Source: an uncultured Paraburkholderia sp.
Lineage (GTDB): Bacteria; Pseudomonadota; Gammaproteobacteria; Burkholderiales; Burkholderiaceae
Direction: 5' to 3'
Length of the DNA stretch: 64,000 nt
Assembly (NCBI GenBank): GCA_940747215.1
Contig: CALNWS010000001.1
Span: forward strand, 112,369 to 176,368
Shown: one piece after another, positions 39,477 through 49,124 of the stretch
Numbering within the stretch: position 1 is the stretch's first letter
How the letters are laid out: each line of letters starts with the position of its first letter
The notes under the pieces: model-generated
Database searches by the model: none
What the model was told of the DNA's origin: nothing
Seen by the model: the letters and a program-made list of their open reading frames with translations, nothing else
Made by a program: the position numbers and the translations under genes

Positions 39477-39499
39477 CCAGTGCAGACAACGTGCGGCGA

Positions 39500-39913
39500 T
39501 TAGTGCACGTAAATAGTAGGACCTGCGGGGTTGGCGGGCAGAAAGATTTCGGAGTGCGAGCCATTGCGGTCGATGATGATCGAGCGGGTGCGGACTTCGG
39601 AGAATTTGGTGCCTTGTATCAGCGCACTGCCGATCGACACCGCATGCGGCGGTTCACCGCCTACGCTGACGATGACGGCGGCGCCTTCGCGCAAAGCAAG
39701 TATGCCGAACAGATGCACGTCCTGATTGACGTTGCGCGTGAGCTGGCTGCCGAACAGCGTGGTCGCCTGGTCGGCCGAGACCTGCGCATGAGCGGCCGCG
39801 GCGGGAACCGGTGCGCCGGACATCGCGGTGAGCGTGATGGCCCAGTAAGTCAGCGTCGCACAGAAAACGGCGAAGAGCGCGAGCGACAGAAGGCGGATTT
39901 GGATAGCGTTCAT
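39500..39913 (-). CDS. gspC: Type II secretion protein GspC
   Basis: Inner-membrane protein linking the platform to the secretin. About 137 aa from the ATG at 39913 (MNAIQIRLLSLALFAVFCAT); a GTG two codons earlier is also possible. One N-terminal membrane helix (about residues 5-30), then the periplasmic homology-region domain (FGILALREGAAVIVSVGGEP, SALIQGTKFSEVRTRSIIID). There is no PDZ domain, as in other Burkholderia GspC proteins. It is the only gsp gene on the minus strand. Intact. Confidence 0.88.
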   Translation of the reverse strand: MNAIQIRLLSLALFAVFCATLTYWAITLTAMSGAPVPAAAAHAQVSADQATTLFGSQLTRNVNQDVHLFGILALREGAAVIVSVGGEPPHAVSIGSALIQGTKFSEVRTRSIIIDRNGSHSEIFLPANPAGPTIYVH

Positions 39914-40147
39914 GCGCACATTGTACGGACTATTGTGAAAATTGCGTTGCGTTGAAATGGGTCTTTAACCCGTCGCGCAACACGCGGCTCCGGGGGCGGT
40001 GAGCAAAGCTGGCGCAGCCCGGCGTTTTCTCGCAACCCTTCAACTGCATGACATTAAAATGACCGGCCGGGCGTGCTCAATGGTACCCTGATTGCTGCTA
40101 CGCGAATCCCGCCCAGTCGAAATTTCACCGAAAAGAGGTAGCAAGCT

Positions 40148-40612
40148 ATGCAACTGTCGACCATTCGCCGTACGGAAACCGCGGGCCCGCGCAGCCGTCG
40201 CCAACGTGGTTTCACGCTGATCGAAATCATGGTCGTGATCGCGATTCTCGGCATTCTGGCCGCACTGATCGTGCCGAAAATCATGAGCCGTCCGGACGAA
40301 GCGCGCCGTGTGGCCGCGAAACAGGACATCGGCACCATGATGCAGGCGTTGAAACTCTACCGTCTCGACAATGGCCGCTATCCGACCCAGGAGCAAGGTC
40401 TGCGCGCGCTGATCGAAAAGCCGAGCACGGACCCGGTGCCGAACAACTGGAAAGACGGCGGTTATCTCGAACGTCTGCCGAACGATCCGTGGGGCAATAC
40501 ATATCAGTATCTGAACCCGGGCGTTCATGGCGAAATCGACGTGTTCAGCTACGGTGCCGACGGTAAAGCCGGCGGCGAAGGCAACGATGCCGACGTCGGC
40601 TCATGGCAATAG
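40148..40612 (+). CDS. gspG: Major pseudopilin GspG
   Basis: The product is 154 aa. Prepilin leader with cleavage at RRQRG-FTLIEIMVVIAI, Glu at +5, then a pseudopilin globular domain with the alpha-helix (PDEARRVAAKQDIGTMMQAL) and the calcium-loop region (PNDPWGNTYQYLNPG, FSYGADGKAGGEGNDADVGS). AAAAGAGGTAGC precedes the ATG. Processing needs a GspO/PilD peptidase, which is not in this window. Intact. Confidence 0.96.
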   Translation: MQLSTIRRTETAGPRSRRQRGFTLIEIMVVIAILGILAALIVPKIMSRPDEARRVAAKQDIGTMMQALKLYRLDNGRYPTQEQGLRALIEKPSTDPVPNNWKDGGYLERLPNDPWGNTYQYLNPGVHGEIDVFSYGADGKAGGEGNDADVGSWQ

Positions 40613-40738
40613 CCGTTTCGAAGCACGGCAAATCCATCATGTTCACGCGCGCGTCGCTGCCCTCTTTCCAGCAAACCGGCGCGTCTGACGTAGATGCAGT
40701 GTGTGTTGATTTCTAGTTGATCGTTTCTGGCCGGCTCT

Positions 40739-41299
40739 ATGCGACTGTCCGCTTGCAAGTCCCGTGTGGACACTCCTTGTAAGGCTTTGCGGCCGCATGC
40801 GGCGTGTGGCGACACGAGCCCGCGCGATATGCGCGCTGCAAGCCGCCGGCGTTCGGCGGGTTTCACGCTGCTGGAAATGCTGGTGGTGCTGGTGATCGCG
40901 GGTCTGCTCGTGTCCCTCACCGCATTGACGATGAACCGCAATCCGCGCACTGATCTGAACGAAGAGGCGCAGCGGCTTGCACTGCTGTTCGAATCGGCGG
41001 GCGACGAAGCACAGGTGCGCGCCCGTCCGATCGCGTGGCAGCCGTTCGACGGCGGCTTCCGTTTCGATATGCGTACGGAAGCCGGCTGGCGGCCGCTGCG
41101 TGACGACCTGCTCGGGCCGCGTCGCTGGGAAGGCGGCGTGACGGGCGTGTCGATCAACTATCCCGGTTCGAATTCGCAGTCGAGCCGCATTATTTTCGGC
41201 ACCGAAGCGATCGACTCGCCCGTGCAGATCACGCTGTTTTCGGCGGTGGGAAGCGCGACGATCGTCGGTACCGGCAACGGCCGCTATGAGGTGCATTGA
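40739..41299 (+). CDS. gspH: Minor pseudopilin GspH
   Basis: Up to 186 aa. The cleavage motif RRRSAG-FTLLEMLVVLVIA is about 40 residues from the first ATG. An internal ATG at 40829 (MRAASRRRSAG) gives a leader of more usual length and may be the real start. The mature part has the GspH features LNEEAQRLALLFESAGDEAQ and RFDMRTEAGWRPLRDDLLG. Ends 1 bp before gspI. Intact. Confidence 0.88.
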   Translation: MRLSACKSRVDTPCKALRPHAACGDTSPRDMRAASRRRSAGFTLLEMLVVLVIAGLLVSLTALTMNRNPRTDLNEEAQRLALLFESAGDEAQVRARPIAWQPFDGGFRFDMRTEAGWRPLRDDLLGPRRWEGGVTGVSINYPGSNSQSSRIIFGTEAIDSPVQITLFSAVGSATIVGTGNGRYEVH

Positions 41300-41300
41300 G

Positions 41301-41705
41301 ATGCGTTGTTGCAGCAGGAGAATGGCGCGCGCGCCGCAGCGCGGTTTTACGATGATCGAGGTGCTGGTCGCGCTCGCGATCATCGCAATTGCCCTAGCGG
41401 TTTCGCTGCGCGCCGTGGGCAGTCTGGCGAACGGCGAGGCGGATCTGCACCGCCGCCTGCTAGCGGGTTGGAGCGCGGACAACACGCTCGCGCAATTGCG
41501 TCTCGCGCATAGCTGGCCGAACGTCGGCTCGACGAGCTTCGACTGTTCGCAGGGCAATTTGCAGTTGCTGTGTATGGAGCACGTGACGGCTACGCCGAAT
41601 CCGGTGTTCCGTCGAGTGGAAGTGATGGTGACGATGCCCGGGCGTCCCGGCAATCTCGCCCAGATGGTGACGGTGGTCTCGAATGAAACGAACCGTTCGC
41701 TCTGA
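41301..41705 (+). CDS. gspI: Minor pseudopilin GspI
   Basis: The product is 134 aa. Leader MRCCSRRMARAPQRG and cleavage before FTMIEVLVALAIIAIAL. The mature domain contains DNTLAQLRLAHSWPNVGSTS and VEVMVTMPGRPGNLAQMVTV. Forms the pseudopilus tip with GspJ and GspK. The 3' end overlaps gspJ by 23 bp. Intact. Confidence 0.92.
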   Translation: MRCCSRRMARAPQRGFTMIEVLVALAIIAIALAVSLRAVGSLANGEADLHRRLLAGWSADNTLAQLRLAHSWPNVGSTSFDCSQGNLQLLCMEHVTATPNPVFRRVEVMVTMPGRPGNLAQMVTVVSNETNRSL

Positions 41706-42360
41706 GCGCAGCCGCCGCTCGGGCGGGCGTGGTTTCACGCTGATCGAACTGCTGGTCGCCATCGCGATCTTGGCGGTGATCGCCGCGCTGTCGTGGCGCG
41801 GCCTCTATCAGATCATTCGCGGCCGGCAAACCATCACGAATGCGATGGAGGATGAGCGCGTGTTCGCGCAGTTGTTCGACCAGATGCGGATCGACGCTCA
41901 CCACGCCGCCACCGACGAAGAATCGGGCCAGGCCGCCATTTCTGCTGCGGGCGGCATGCTGCAGATTGTGCGCGAGATGGTTTTGCCGGGTTCGGCGCCG
42001 CGTTTGCAGGTGGTGCGTTATCGCGTGTCGAACGGACGCGTGATCCGTTACGCATCGCCGCCGCTCGGCAATCTGAACGACTTGCGCGGCGCGCTGCGTG
42101 GCGGCGAAGGCAATGGCTGGACCGCCATCCCGCTGATGGGCGGCGTCGGCGCGATTTCCGCGCGGCTCTACGTGCCGAAGGTTGGCTGGACCACGCAGAT
42201 GAAAGACGTACCAAGTGCGATAACGGAGAACGACAATAATCTGAAGGTGCCGCAGGTGGGGAATGCGCCGCTGCCGCGCTCGGTGACTGGGCTCGAAGTG
42301 AGTATCGGAGCCCGTTCGCTGACGCGGCCAGTTGTGCGGGTTTTTCTCGTCGGAGAATGA
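41683..42360 (+). CDS. gspJ: Minor pseudopilin GspJ
   Basis: The product is 225 aa. Leader ends SRRSGGRG-FTLIELLVAIAILAVIA. The mature part has WRGLYQIIRGRQTITNAMED and the conserved LQVVRYRVSNGRVIRYASPP. The start ATG at 41683 lies inside gspI; its stop is 1 bp before the gspK start. Intact. Confidence 0.93.
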   Translation: MKRTVRSERSRRSGGRGFTLIELLVAIAILAVIAALSWRGLYQIIRGRQTITNAMEDERVFAQLFDQMRIDAHHAATDEESGQAAISAAGGMLQIVREMVLPGSAPRLQVVRYRVSNGRVIRYASPPLGNLNDLRGALRGGEGNGWTAIPLMGGVGAISARLYVPKVGWTTQMKDVPSAITENDNNLKVPQVGNAPLPRSVTGLEVSIGARSLTRPVVRVFLVGE

Positions 42361-42361
42361 T

Positions 42362-43576
42362 ATGAGGTTCGCCAGTTTGTCTCCGCGATGCGCGCTGTCT
42401 GCCAAGTCTTGGCAGTGTCCCTTCTCGTTCTCCCGTTCGGCATCTGTCGGCAGGTCGACAAGTAAATCCAGGCCGGCGCGCGGATGCGCACACGGGCGAA
42501 AACCGCAACGAAGCCAGTCGGGCGTCGTGATCATCAGCGCGCTGCTGGTGGTCTCGCTGTCGGCCATTCTCGTGTCCGGCATGATCTGGCGTCAGCAGGT
42601 TCAGATTCGCCGGATCGAAAACCAGCGTCTGCTTTCGCAGGCGCAGTGGGTCGCGCGCGGCGCGCTCGACTGGACGCGTCTGATTCTCCGTTCGGAAGGC
42701 GACACGTCCGCCGGCATCACGTATCTCGGCGGCCTGTGGGGCGTGCCCATCGCCAAGACGCGTCTGTTGGATTTCCTCGGGCAGATCGGTGAAGTGCGCG
42801 CGGAACAGGGCGCGGCCACGTACCTGTCAGGATCGATCGAAGATGCGCAGGCGAAATTCAATCTGCGCAATCTGGTGCAAAGCCCGGCACCGGGTGTCAT
42901 GCAGATAAGCACCGAGCAGATCGGCGCGTATCAGCGGCTGCTCGTGTCGCTCGGCGTGAATAGCCAGCTCGCCAAGGCCACGGCCGTGCAGATGCGCAAC
43001 AGCCTCTCGCAATCGGCCACGCGCTTCCAGACCGTCACGAACACCAGCGGCACGACCACGACGAGCGCCAATCCCATCGTGCAAGGCGGCGCCACCGGCG
43101 GCAGTTTCACCGACAAACCCGGCATCGACGACGACAACGACAGTTTCGTCCCGCCGCTGCAGATGACGAGCGTCGATTCGCTCCTCGACATTCCCGGCTA
43201 CACGCCGGAAATCGTCGAACGCCTGCAGCCCTTCGTGACCGTTCTGCCGACCGTTACGCCGGTCAACATGAACACCGCATCCGCCGAAGTGATCGCGGTG
43301 GTCGTGCCGGGCATGAGCGTTTCGGCGGCGCAGGGCTTCGTCGCACGGCGCAAGACCGTGTTTTTCCATAACGTCGGTGACGTGCAGCTCGCGTTGCAGG
43401 GTTCCGGCGTGCAGCAGGTTGCAATCGACCAGAGCCAGCTCGACGTCAACACGAACTACTTCATCGTCCACGGCGATGTTCAGCACGAACGCTCCGAGGT
43501 CGATCGAACGATGCTCGTCTATCGCGACGCATTGATTCACACTACGCGTATCGTGCGGGTACAAGACCAACTATGA
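42362..43576 (+). CDS. gspK: Minor pseudopilin GspK (pseudopilus tip)
   Basis: The product is 404 aa, the largest pseudopilin. The helix SGVVIISALLVVSLSAILVS follows a long leader of about 50 residues, unusual for the family, so a later start is possible. The distal domain includes FIDxxD-like helix-hairpin-helix motifs (LLDIPGYTPEIVERLQPFVT, NMNTASAEVIAVVVPGMSVS). Starts right after gspJ. Intact. Confidence 0.92.
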   Translation: MRFASLSPRCALSAKSWQCPFSFSRSASVGRSTSKSRPARGCAHGRKPQRSQSGVVIISALLVVSLSAILVSGMIWRQQVQIRRIENQRLLSQAQWVARGALDWTRLILRSEGDTSAGITYLGGLWGVPIAKTRLLDFLGQIGEVRAEQGAATYLSGSIEDAQAKFNLRNLVQSPAPGVMQISTEQIGAYQRLLVSLGVNSQLAKATAVQMRNSLSQSATRFQTVTNTSGTTTTSANPIVQGGATGGSFTDKPGIDDDNDSFVPPLQMTSVDSLLDIPGYTPEIVERLQPFVTVLPTVTPVNMNTASAEVIAVVVPGMSVSAAQGFVARRKTVFFHNVGDVQLALQGSGVQQVAIDQSQLDVNTNYFIVHGDVQHERSEVDRTMLVYRDALIHTTRIVRVQDQL

Positions 43577-43604
43577 ACAACGCCTTTCCAAGAGAGAGTG
43601 GCCT

Positions 43605-45005
43605 TTGAGCACGCTGATCGTCCTTCTGCCGCCGCGTGATCCGGCGGTGCCATCGCAGGAATGGCAACTGCCGGAGCTGCCGTTCGTGCTGCTCGACAAG
43701 TCGGGCCGCACGCAGCGCGCCGGGCGCTCGGCACTTGCGCTGCTGCCGCGCGCCACGTCGACGGTGCTGATGGTCGCGCGCGACCTGCTGATGATGCCCG
43801 CCACGCTGCCGCTGCTGCGCGGTCCGCGGCTGCGTCAGGCGCTGCCCAACATCGTCGAGGATCAACTGATCCAGGACCCGCAAACCTGCCACATCGCGGT
43901 CGATCCGCAACCGCTCGCGGGCGGCCGGCAGTTGCTTGCGATCATCGACCGTGGCTGGTTCCGGTTCATCTGCGAGGCGTTTGCCGCAGCCGGTCATCGC
44001 AGCTTGCGCGCCGTGCCCGTCACGCGCTGCCTGCCGCAGGCGGTTGCGCACGACGTGCCCGAGGAAGTGCCGGAGCTGGTCGGCGCGGGCGCCGCCAACG
44101 TGACGACGTCGCTGCCGGGCGTTGCGCCCGTGGTGGCGCCGGAACTTGCGACCGTCGTGCCGATGGTGGCCGCTGTGCTCTGTGCCGTGGTGCAAACCGC
44201 GCCGGCGTTACTGCTGGAGGGCGCGGTCGCCAGTCCGGTGAACAACGGCGTGCCGCGGGTGGAACTGGCGATCGCGCGTGGCGCGCAAGGCGAAGGCCTC
44301 GCCGTGCCGGCCAACGCAGTGAACGCGACGTTGACCGCGCTCGCGGGCGCCGCGCACGTTTCGCTCTACATGCTGACGGAAGTGCCCGGCAACGAACCGA
44401 GTCTCGGCTCGACGAGCCCGGCGCGGCTCGCCGCGCACGTGCACGGCGCAAGCCCGCTGCCTTTTGAACAACTCGCGCGCCGTGCACTGGAATGTCGCTT
44501 CGATCTCTGCCAGTTCGAATTCGCCCCGCAGCCGTGGCGGCTCGATCGCGCGACGCTCCGGTGTCTGCGGCTGCCGGTGCTGCTCGCGGTGGTTGCGCTG
44601 CTGGTGGCGATCATCGGCGCGAACGTGCAGTGGCTGATGCTGTTGCGCCAGCGCGACGCGATCAACACGCAGATGACGGAAACGTTGCTCAACACGTTCC
44701 CGAAAACAACGGTCGTGCTCGACGCGCCCGATCAGATGTCACGCCAGTTGCAGCAGCTGCGCGTCACGGCGGGTGAACTGTCGCCGGACGATTTCCTTTC
44801 GCTCGCCGATGGCCTCGCGCGCTCGCTCGCGCCAGTGCCCGTCAACGGCATTGTGGCGCTCGATTATCACGACCGCCGGCTCGATGTCACCTTCAAGCCC
44901 GAAGTGAAGCTAGATCCCAACTTCTTGAAGCGCCTCGCGCGCAACGGCCTGAACGGCGCGATCGACAGCAACACCGGCAAGTGGACTATCAGGAACGGAC
45001 AATGA
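43605..45005 (+). CDS. gspL: Type II secretion protein GspL
   Basis: Recruits GspE to the membrane; 466 aa. Cytoplasmic actin-like domain (LPNIVEDQLIQDPQTCHIAV), a membrane helix at about residues 322-345 (LPVLLAVVALLVAIIGANVQ) and a periplasmic ferredoxin-like domain. The start is TTG at 43605 with AGAGAGAG upstream; no ATG fits. The region 215-290 is rich in Ala/Val and appears longer than in other families. Overlaps gspM by 4 bp. Intact. Confidence 0.92.
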   Translation: MSTLIVLLPPRDPAVPSQEWQLPELPFVLLDKSGRTQRAGRSALALLPRATSTVLMVARDLLMMPATLPLLRGPRLRQALPNIVEDQLIQDPQTCHIAVDPQPLAGGRQLLAIIDRGWFRFICEAFAAAGHRSLRAVPVTRCLPQAVAHDVPEEVPELVGAGAANVTTSLPGVAPVVAPELATVVPMVAAVLCAVVQTAPALLLEGAVASPVNNGVPRVELAIARGAQGEGLAVPANAVNATLTALAGAAHVSLYMLTEVPGNEPSLGSTSPARLAAHVHGASPLPFEQLARRALECRFDLCQFEFAPQPWRLDRATLRCLRLPVLLAVVALLVAIIGANVQWLMLLRQRDAINTQMTETLLNTFPKTTVVLDAPDQMSRQLQQLRVTAGELSPDDFLSLADGLARSLAPVPVNGIVALDYHDRRLDVTFKPEVKLDPNFLKRLARNGLNGAIDSNTGKWTIRNGQ

Positions 45006-45505
45006 AAGCTCAACTCGCTCAGACTTGGGCTGGTTTCTGGGACCAGCGTACCGATCGCGAAAAGGCGCTGCTGACATGGGGCGGCGGTGCGTTCGCCGTG
45101 GTGATCGCGTGGTCGGTGCTGTGGGCGCCGGCGCAGGAAGGTCGCTCGCGTCTACGGGAATCGCTGCCGAGCCTGCAGCGGCAACTCGTGCAAATGACGG
45201 CGGAGTCGAATGAGGCGCGGCAACTGTCGGCGGCGGCGCAAGGCGTGGCACCCACCGGCCCCGCGCTGAAAGACGCGCTTACGGCGTCGCTCGGCGATCA
45301 CGGTCTGGCCGCGACGCAAGTGCAGATCATCGGCAATGCCGTGCAGGTCCAGATGAAGAACGCATCGTTTCCCGCATGGACCACGTGGGTCGACGACGCG
45401 CGCAAGCAGTTCAAGGTGCAGGTTGCCGAGGCGCACATCACCGCGCTGAAGGAAGACGGTCAGGTCGATTTGACAGCCTCGCTGCAGCCGTCCACCGCGA
45501 AATGA
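45002..45505 (+). CDS. gspM: Type II secretion protein GspM
   Basis: The product is 167 aa. Short cytoplasmic start (MKAQLAQTWAGFWDQRTDRE), a membrane helix at about residues 20-42 (LLTWGGGAFAVVIAWSVLWA), a coiled segment and a periplasmic ferredoxin-like domain. The ATG overlaps the gspL TGA (ATGA), coupling the partner subunits. Intact. Confidence 0.92.
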   Translation: MKAQLAQTWAGFWDQRTDREKALLTWGGGAFAVVIAWSVLWAPAQEGRSRLRESLPSLQRQLVQMTAESNEARQLSAAAQGVAPTGPALKDALTASLGDHGLAATQVQIIGNAVQVQMKNASFPAWTTWVDDARKQFKVQVAEAHITALKEDGQVDLTASLQPSTAK

Positions 45506-45527
45506 CGGCGTCGCCACAGGATCTCGC

Positions 45528-46307
45528 ATGACTTACTGGATGCGGCGCCTGCGCGTCGCGCTTCCCTGGATTGTGATCGCGGTGTTGTCGAGCGCGGCCG
45601 TGATGCTCGCGCTCCTGCCCGCAGCGTGGATTACGCCGCAGTTCTCGAAGCAGACGGCGGGTCACGTCAACCTCGTCGATCCGGCCGGTTCTCTGTGGCA
45701 CGGTTCGGCCACGCTGATGTTCGCCGCGGGCTCCGACATGAGCGCGGCGACGCTTTTGCCGGGCCGCATCGAATGGACGACGGCGTTCTGGCCGCTCTTC
45801 ACCGGGCGCGTGCGCATGGCCATGCGCCATAGCGATGCGATGCCGGAGCCGATTACCGTCGACGCCACGCCGCGCGCTGCAAACGTCACGGCGGGCGCGA
45901 TTGCCGTGCCGGCTTCGCTGCTAAGCGGGCTCGGCGCGCCGTTCAACACGCTCGATCTGCATGGCGACGTGTGTCTCGCATGGTCGGACTTGCGCAGTTT
46001 CAATCGCGAGGCATTCGGGCAACTCACGGTGACGCTGAACGACGTGAGCTCGCGGGTTTCGGTGGTGCGGCCGCTCGGTTCGTATCGCGTGTTGATACAG
46101 GCTGAAGGCGGGTCGCCCACCATCAATCTCAGCACGCTCAAAGGGCCGCTCATGCTGTCGGGCAGCGGCACGGTCTCGCCGGTTTCGACGTCATTCCAAG
46201 GCTCGGCGACGTCCACGCCTGAAGCGCGCGACAACCTCGCCGGTCTGCTGAATCTGCTGGGCCGCCCGAGCGGGCCGAATACCGTTGCGCTGACGTTCGT
46301 GCATTGA
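45528..46307 (+). CDS. gspN: Type II secretion protein GspN
   Basis: The product is 259 aa with one N-terminal membrane helix (about residues 9-32, VALPWIVIAVLSSAAVMLAL) and a periplasmic domain with family segments VDPAGSLWHGSATLMF and GRIEWTTAFWPLFTGRVRM. Accessory gene, last in the gsp cluster, followed by a strong terminator. Intact. Confidence 0.9.
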   Translation: MTYWMRRLRVALPWIVIAVLSSAAVMLALLPAAWITPQFSKQTAGHVNLVDPAGSLWHGSATLMFAAGSDMSAATLLPGRIEWTTAFWPLFTGRVRMAMRHSDAMPEPITVDATPRAANVTAGAIAVPASLLSGLGAPFNTLDLHGDVCLAWSDLRSFNREAFGQLTVTLNDVSSRVSVVRPLGSYRVLIQAEGGSPTINLSTLKGPLMLSGSGTVSPVSTSFQGSATSTPEARDNLAGLLNLLGRPSGPNTVALTFVH

Positions 46308-46326
46308 CGTAGCGAACACGGATGTG

Positions 46327-46367
46327 AAAAAGAGGCATGGCCGCGGATGCGGGGATGCCTCTTTTTT
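46327..46367. terminator. Bidirectional terminator after gspN
   Basis: AAAAAGAGGCAT (46327-46338) pairs with ATGCCTCTTTTT; the hairpin ends in a run of six T on the plus strand and, on the minus strand, in TTTTT. It separates the gsp operon from the convergent efflux pseudogene. Confidence 0.88.
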
Positions 46368-46412
46368 GTTCAGACTGCCACTGGCGTACGAGCCGGAGCG
46401 CTTACTGAGCCT

Positions 46413-47865
46413 TCACCGTTGCACCGGCACCCGCGCTCCTACCTTGCGCAACCGGCCCGCCGATGACGCCGGAAGCGGCGCCGGCGCGGCGACGTCGCCG
46501 GTCTCGCGGTCCATTTGCGACGCGTCCCAGCCGCCGCCGAGCGCCTTCACCAGACCCACCGACGACACCATCCGCTGTCCTGCAATGGACTCGAGCTTCT
46601 GCTCGGCCGTGAAGGCCGTGGTCTGCGCGGTCAACACGTTGACGTAGCCGACCGTGCCCGCCTTGTACTCGTTCGTGACGATGTCGAGCGCCTGTTTCGC
46701 CGACGCCACCGCCTGCTGCTGCACGACGATTTCCTGTTCGAGGATGCGCTGCGAGGCGAGATTGTCTTCGACGTCCTGGAACGCTGTCAGCACCGTTTGG
46801 CGATAGGTGGCGACGTCGGGATCGTAGGCGGCGCGTGTGGCGTCAGTCTGCGCCTTGCGCAAACCGGCGTCGAAGATAGTGGCCGCGAGTTGCGGGCCGA
46901 GCGTCCAGAAGCGCGACGGCGCCGTCAGCAATTGCGAGAACACGGAGTTCTGGAAGCCGCCCGTGGCCGACAGCGTGAACGTTGGGAAGAACGCGGCGAT
47001 GGCGACGCCGATCTGCTCGTTCACCGCCGCAGCCTTGCGTTCCGTCGACGCGATGTCCGGACGCCGCTCCAGCAGGGCCGACGGCACTTGGGCCGGCACC
47101 ATAGGCGGCGTGGCGGTAAGCGGCATGGGCGGCAGCGAGAACGTGGAAGCCGGTTCGCCGACCAGCATGGCGATGGCGTGTTCATCCTGAGCGCGCTGCA
47201 CGCCGTTGTCGATCAGGAAGCCTGCGCCGACTGCAACTGCGTTTGCGTTTGGATCACGTCGGAGCGTGCGGCGACGCCCGCCGCGTACTGATCAGAGAGA
47301 CGCGCGTTGGCGAGGTCGGCAGCGGTGCCCTGCTGGCCAGCTTTCTGCGCATTCACTGAGCGCGACACGGAACCCCAGAGATCCGGTTCCCAGGTCGCGT
47401 CGAGTTGAACGTTGAAGCTGTTGTTGACGCCCGAGCGGCCGGACGACGTCGTCGAAAAACTGTTGACGACGCGCCGTTGCCCGAGCGTGTCGCGCCCGCG
47501 GAGGCGCCGATTGTCGGGAAATAGGCCGCGCGGGCTTCTCCGACCAGTGCGCGCGTTTGCCGGTAAGCGGCCGCGTACTGAGCGATGGACTGGTTGGCCG
47601 TATTCAGCCGCTCTTCGAGCGCGTTGAGTTGCGGATCCTGATAGACGGTTCACCAGTCGCCGCGATCGTGCTGATCCGCAGGCTGCGCGACCTTCCAGCC
47701 GGGCACAGCTTTCTTGTATGACGCCGGGATGTCGGTTTCCGGGCGCGAATAATTGGGACCGACGGCGCAACCGGCCACCAGCGTGGCCAAGGCAAGCGCA
47801 ACTGCGATGGGCAGAGCGCGTGGCGCAAGCGCCGTTCGCGCGCGGGCGATTCGATCAGACTGCAT
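46413..47865 (-). pseudogene. NodT-family outer-membrane efflux lipoprotein, decayed
   Basis: TolC-like component of an RND efflux system. The start at 47865 has a lipoprotein signal (LALATLVAGC, acylated Cys). An in-frame TGA follows RGDW where a second Trp is expected before TVYQDPQL. Frames shift near 47480 and 47210. The distal part, FFPTFTLSATGGFQNSVFSQ to QTTAFTAEQKLESIAGQRMV, is clean to 46413. The stretch between QTQTQLQSAQAS and GVQRAQDEHAIAML is shorter than in the family, suggesting a deletion. No pump genes adjoin. Confidence 0.9.
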
Positions 47866-48062
47866 GCATTGAGTTCCTTCAAGACGCTAGCGACGCGGCG
47901 CGAAGGCGCGGCCGCTCGCCGGCGAGAACGTGATTCTGCCGGCATGTTAGCGCATGGACCCACGTGAGCGCGGGAAACTGAAAGGGTAATAGGGTAATGC
48001 GAGGCGGAGAGGTGTGTTACGGAGGGTGTCGCGTTGGTTACGCGCTGTTACGACCCTCGATC

Positions 48063-48326
48063 TCAGACGCGCGAATCGGTGGCTTTCGTTTGACGGGCCT
48101 GCTTGCCGGCTGCGGTGCGGCAAGGTGCATCGCCGCGTGACTGGCAGGCGCCTGCGGGGGCCGCATTTGCCGAAACGGTTGTACCAGCTTTAGCGACGGG
48201 CGCTGCCAGCTTCATCGCGCTCTTCGCATCCTTCCGACCACGCCGATGCTCGACCCACGCAAGAATTGCCACACCGACCGAGCCGCCAAGCAATACGAAC
48301 AGGATGGCAAACAGGCCAGTTTCCAC
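48063..48326 (-). CDS. Small membrane protein of unknown function
   Basis: A frame of 87 codons starting with GTG (METGLFAILFVLLGGSVGVA): one membrane helix at about residues 4-24, then a basic, Ala-rich hydrophilic tail with two Cys. I do not recognise the family. Transposon-end sequence begins immediately upstream of the start, so its promoter has probably been cut off or the true N-terminus replaced. It might be a decaying remnant. Confidence 0.4.
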   Translation of the reverse strand: METGLFAILFVLLGGSVGVAILAWVEHRRGRKDAKSAMKLAAPVAKAGTTVSANAAPAGACQSRGDAPCRTAAGKQARQTKATDSRV

Positions 48327-48440
48327 CAGCGGTTCGACCCCTGACTGCGGATTTCGGTGATGGTGATCAGGGGGTTCCGGTTGAACGTGATCGGTCCTTT
48401 CGGTCGAAGGTGATCGCTGATCAGCGGTTTTCGAAGCGAG
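48327..48440. mobile_element. Terminal fragment of an IS21-type element
   Basis: A GATCA-rich segment (for example GTGATCAGGGGGTTCCGG at about 48363 and GATCGCTGATCAGCGG at about 48410) of the sort found at the ends of Burkholderia IS21-family elements. No coding sequence. It may belong to the istAB remnant at 49711-51482, separated from it by later insertions. Assignment is from memory of such ends. Confidence 0.35.
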
Positions 48441-48659
48441 CGAGCATCTTGCCGAAATGGGTCAGATTGGTATCCACTCCAAAGCCGATACATCGATGTT
48501 CAGCGGTGGATATCGATAACGGTGTTACCACCGAGCCGATGGACTTTAATGGTACCTGCGCTCTCTATTTTGGGGGGGCTGTTCTACTACACCCAATGAT
48601 GGCGTTCCTGCGCCTGCTGCAGGAACAGAACTTCAACGAGGCTACCTGCTGGCTGAACT

Positions 48660-49090
48660 ACGTTTGGGACCCGGTCGGTTATATTGTTCAGGGAAAATTG
48701 CAGAGCTACGCGTGGAACGTGTACGCCCGCTGGAAGAGGAGATTTCGTGGAATGCAAGCCCGCTGGATTCCGTTGATCCGGCGCTGTGGCCTAGGCCGAC
48801 CCTCCCACACGACCTCCTCATCGGACAGATCAAGCGCGTGTTGCAGATAGAGCAAACCAGCAATCAAGCGCGGGGACATCGCGGGTCGTCCGGCGACGGA
48901 CACGAAGCTTGCGCTCATCGTTGTGCCAAGACGCGCCCAATCGATAAACCCAGCTAGGCGCACCAGTGGATGCTTCAAATTTATCTGCTCAAGCAGCGGT
49001 TGGCGGAAGAAGTCTCACTCTGTCACACGTGCTTTCGGACCCGTTCGGACCTCGTCAGAAATTGCAGGCTTACACGCTCTAATATGCCCG
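48660..49090 (-). pseudogene. IS5-family transposase N-terminal remnant
   Basis: On the minus strand FFRQPLLKQINLKHPLVRLAG-type sequence begins near 49040, followed by FIDWARLGTTMSASFVSVAG and RPAMSPRLIAGLLYLQHALD then LSDEEVVWEG. This is the conserved N-terminal DUF772 region of IS5/IS1182-type transposases. After about 48790 the sequence loses similarity, and the DDE catalytic part is absent. Clearly dead. Confidence 0.75.
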
Positions 49091-49124
49091 TATCCGGCAA
49101 TCCAGTTTCGCCCTTAGAGGCACG

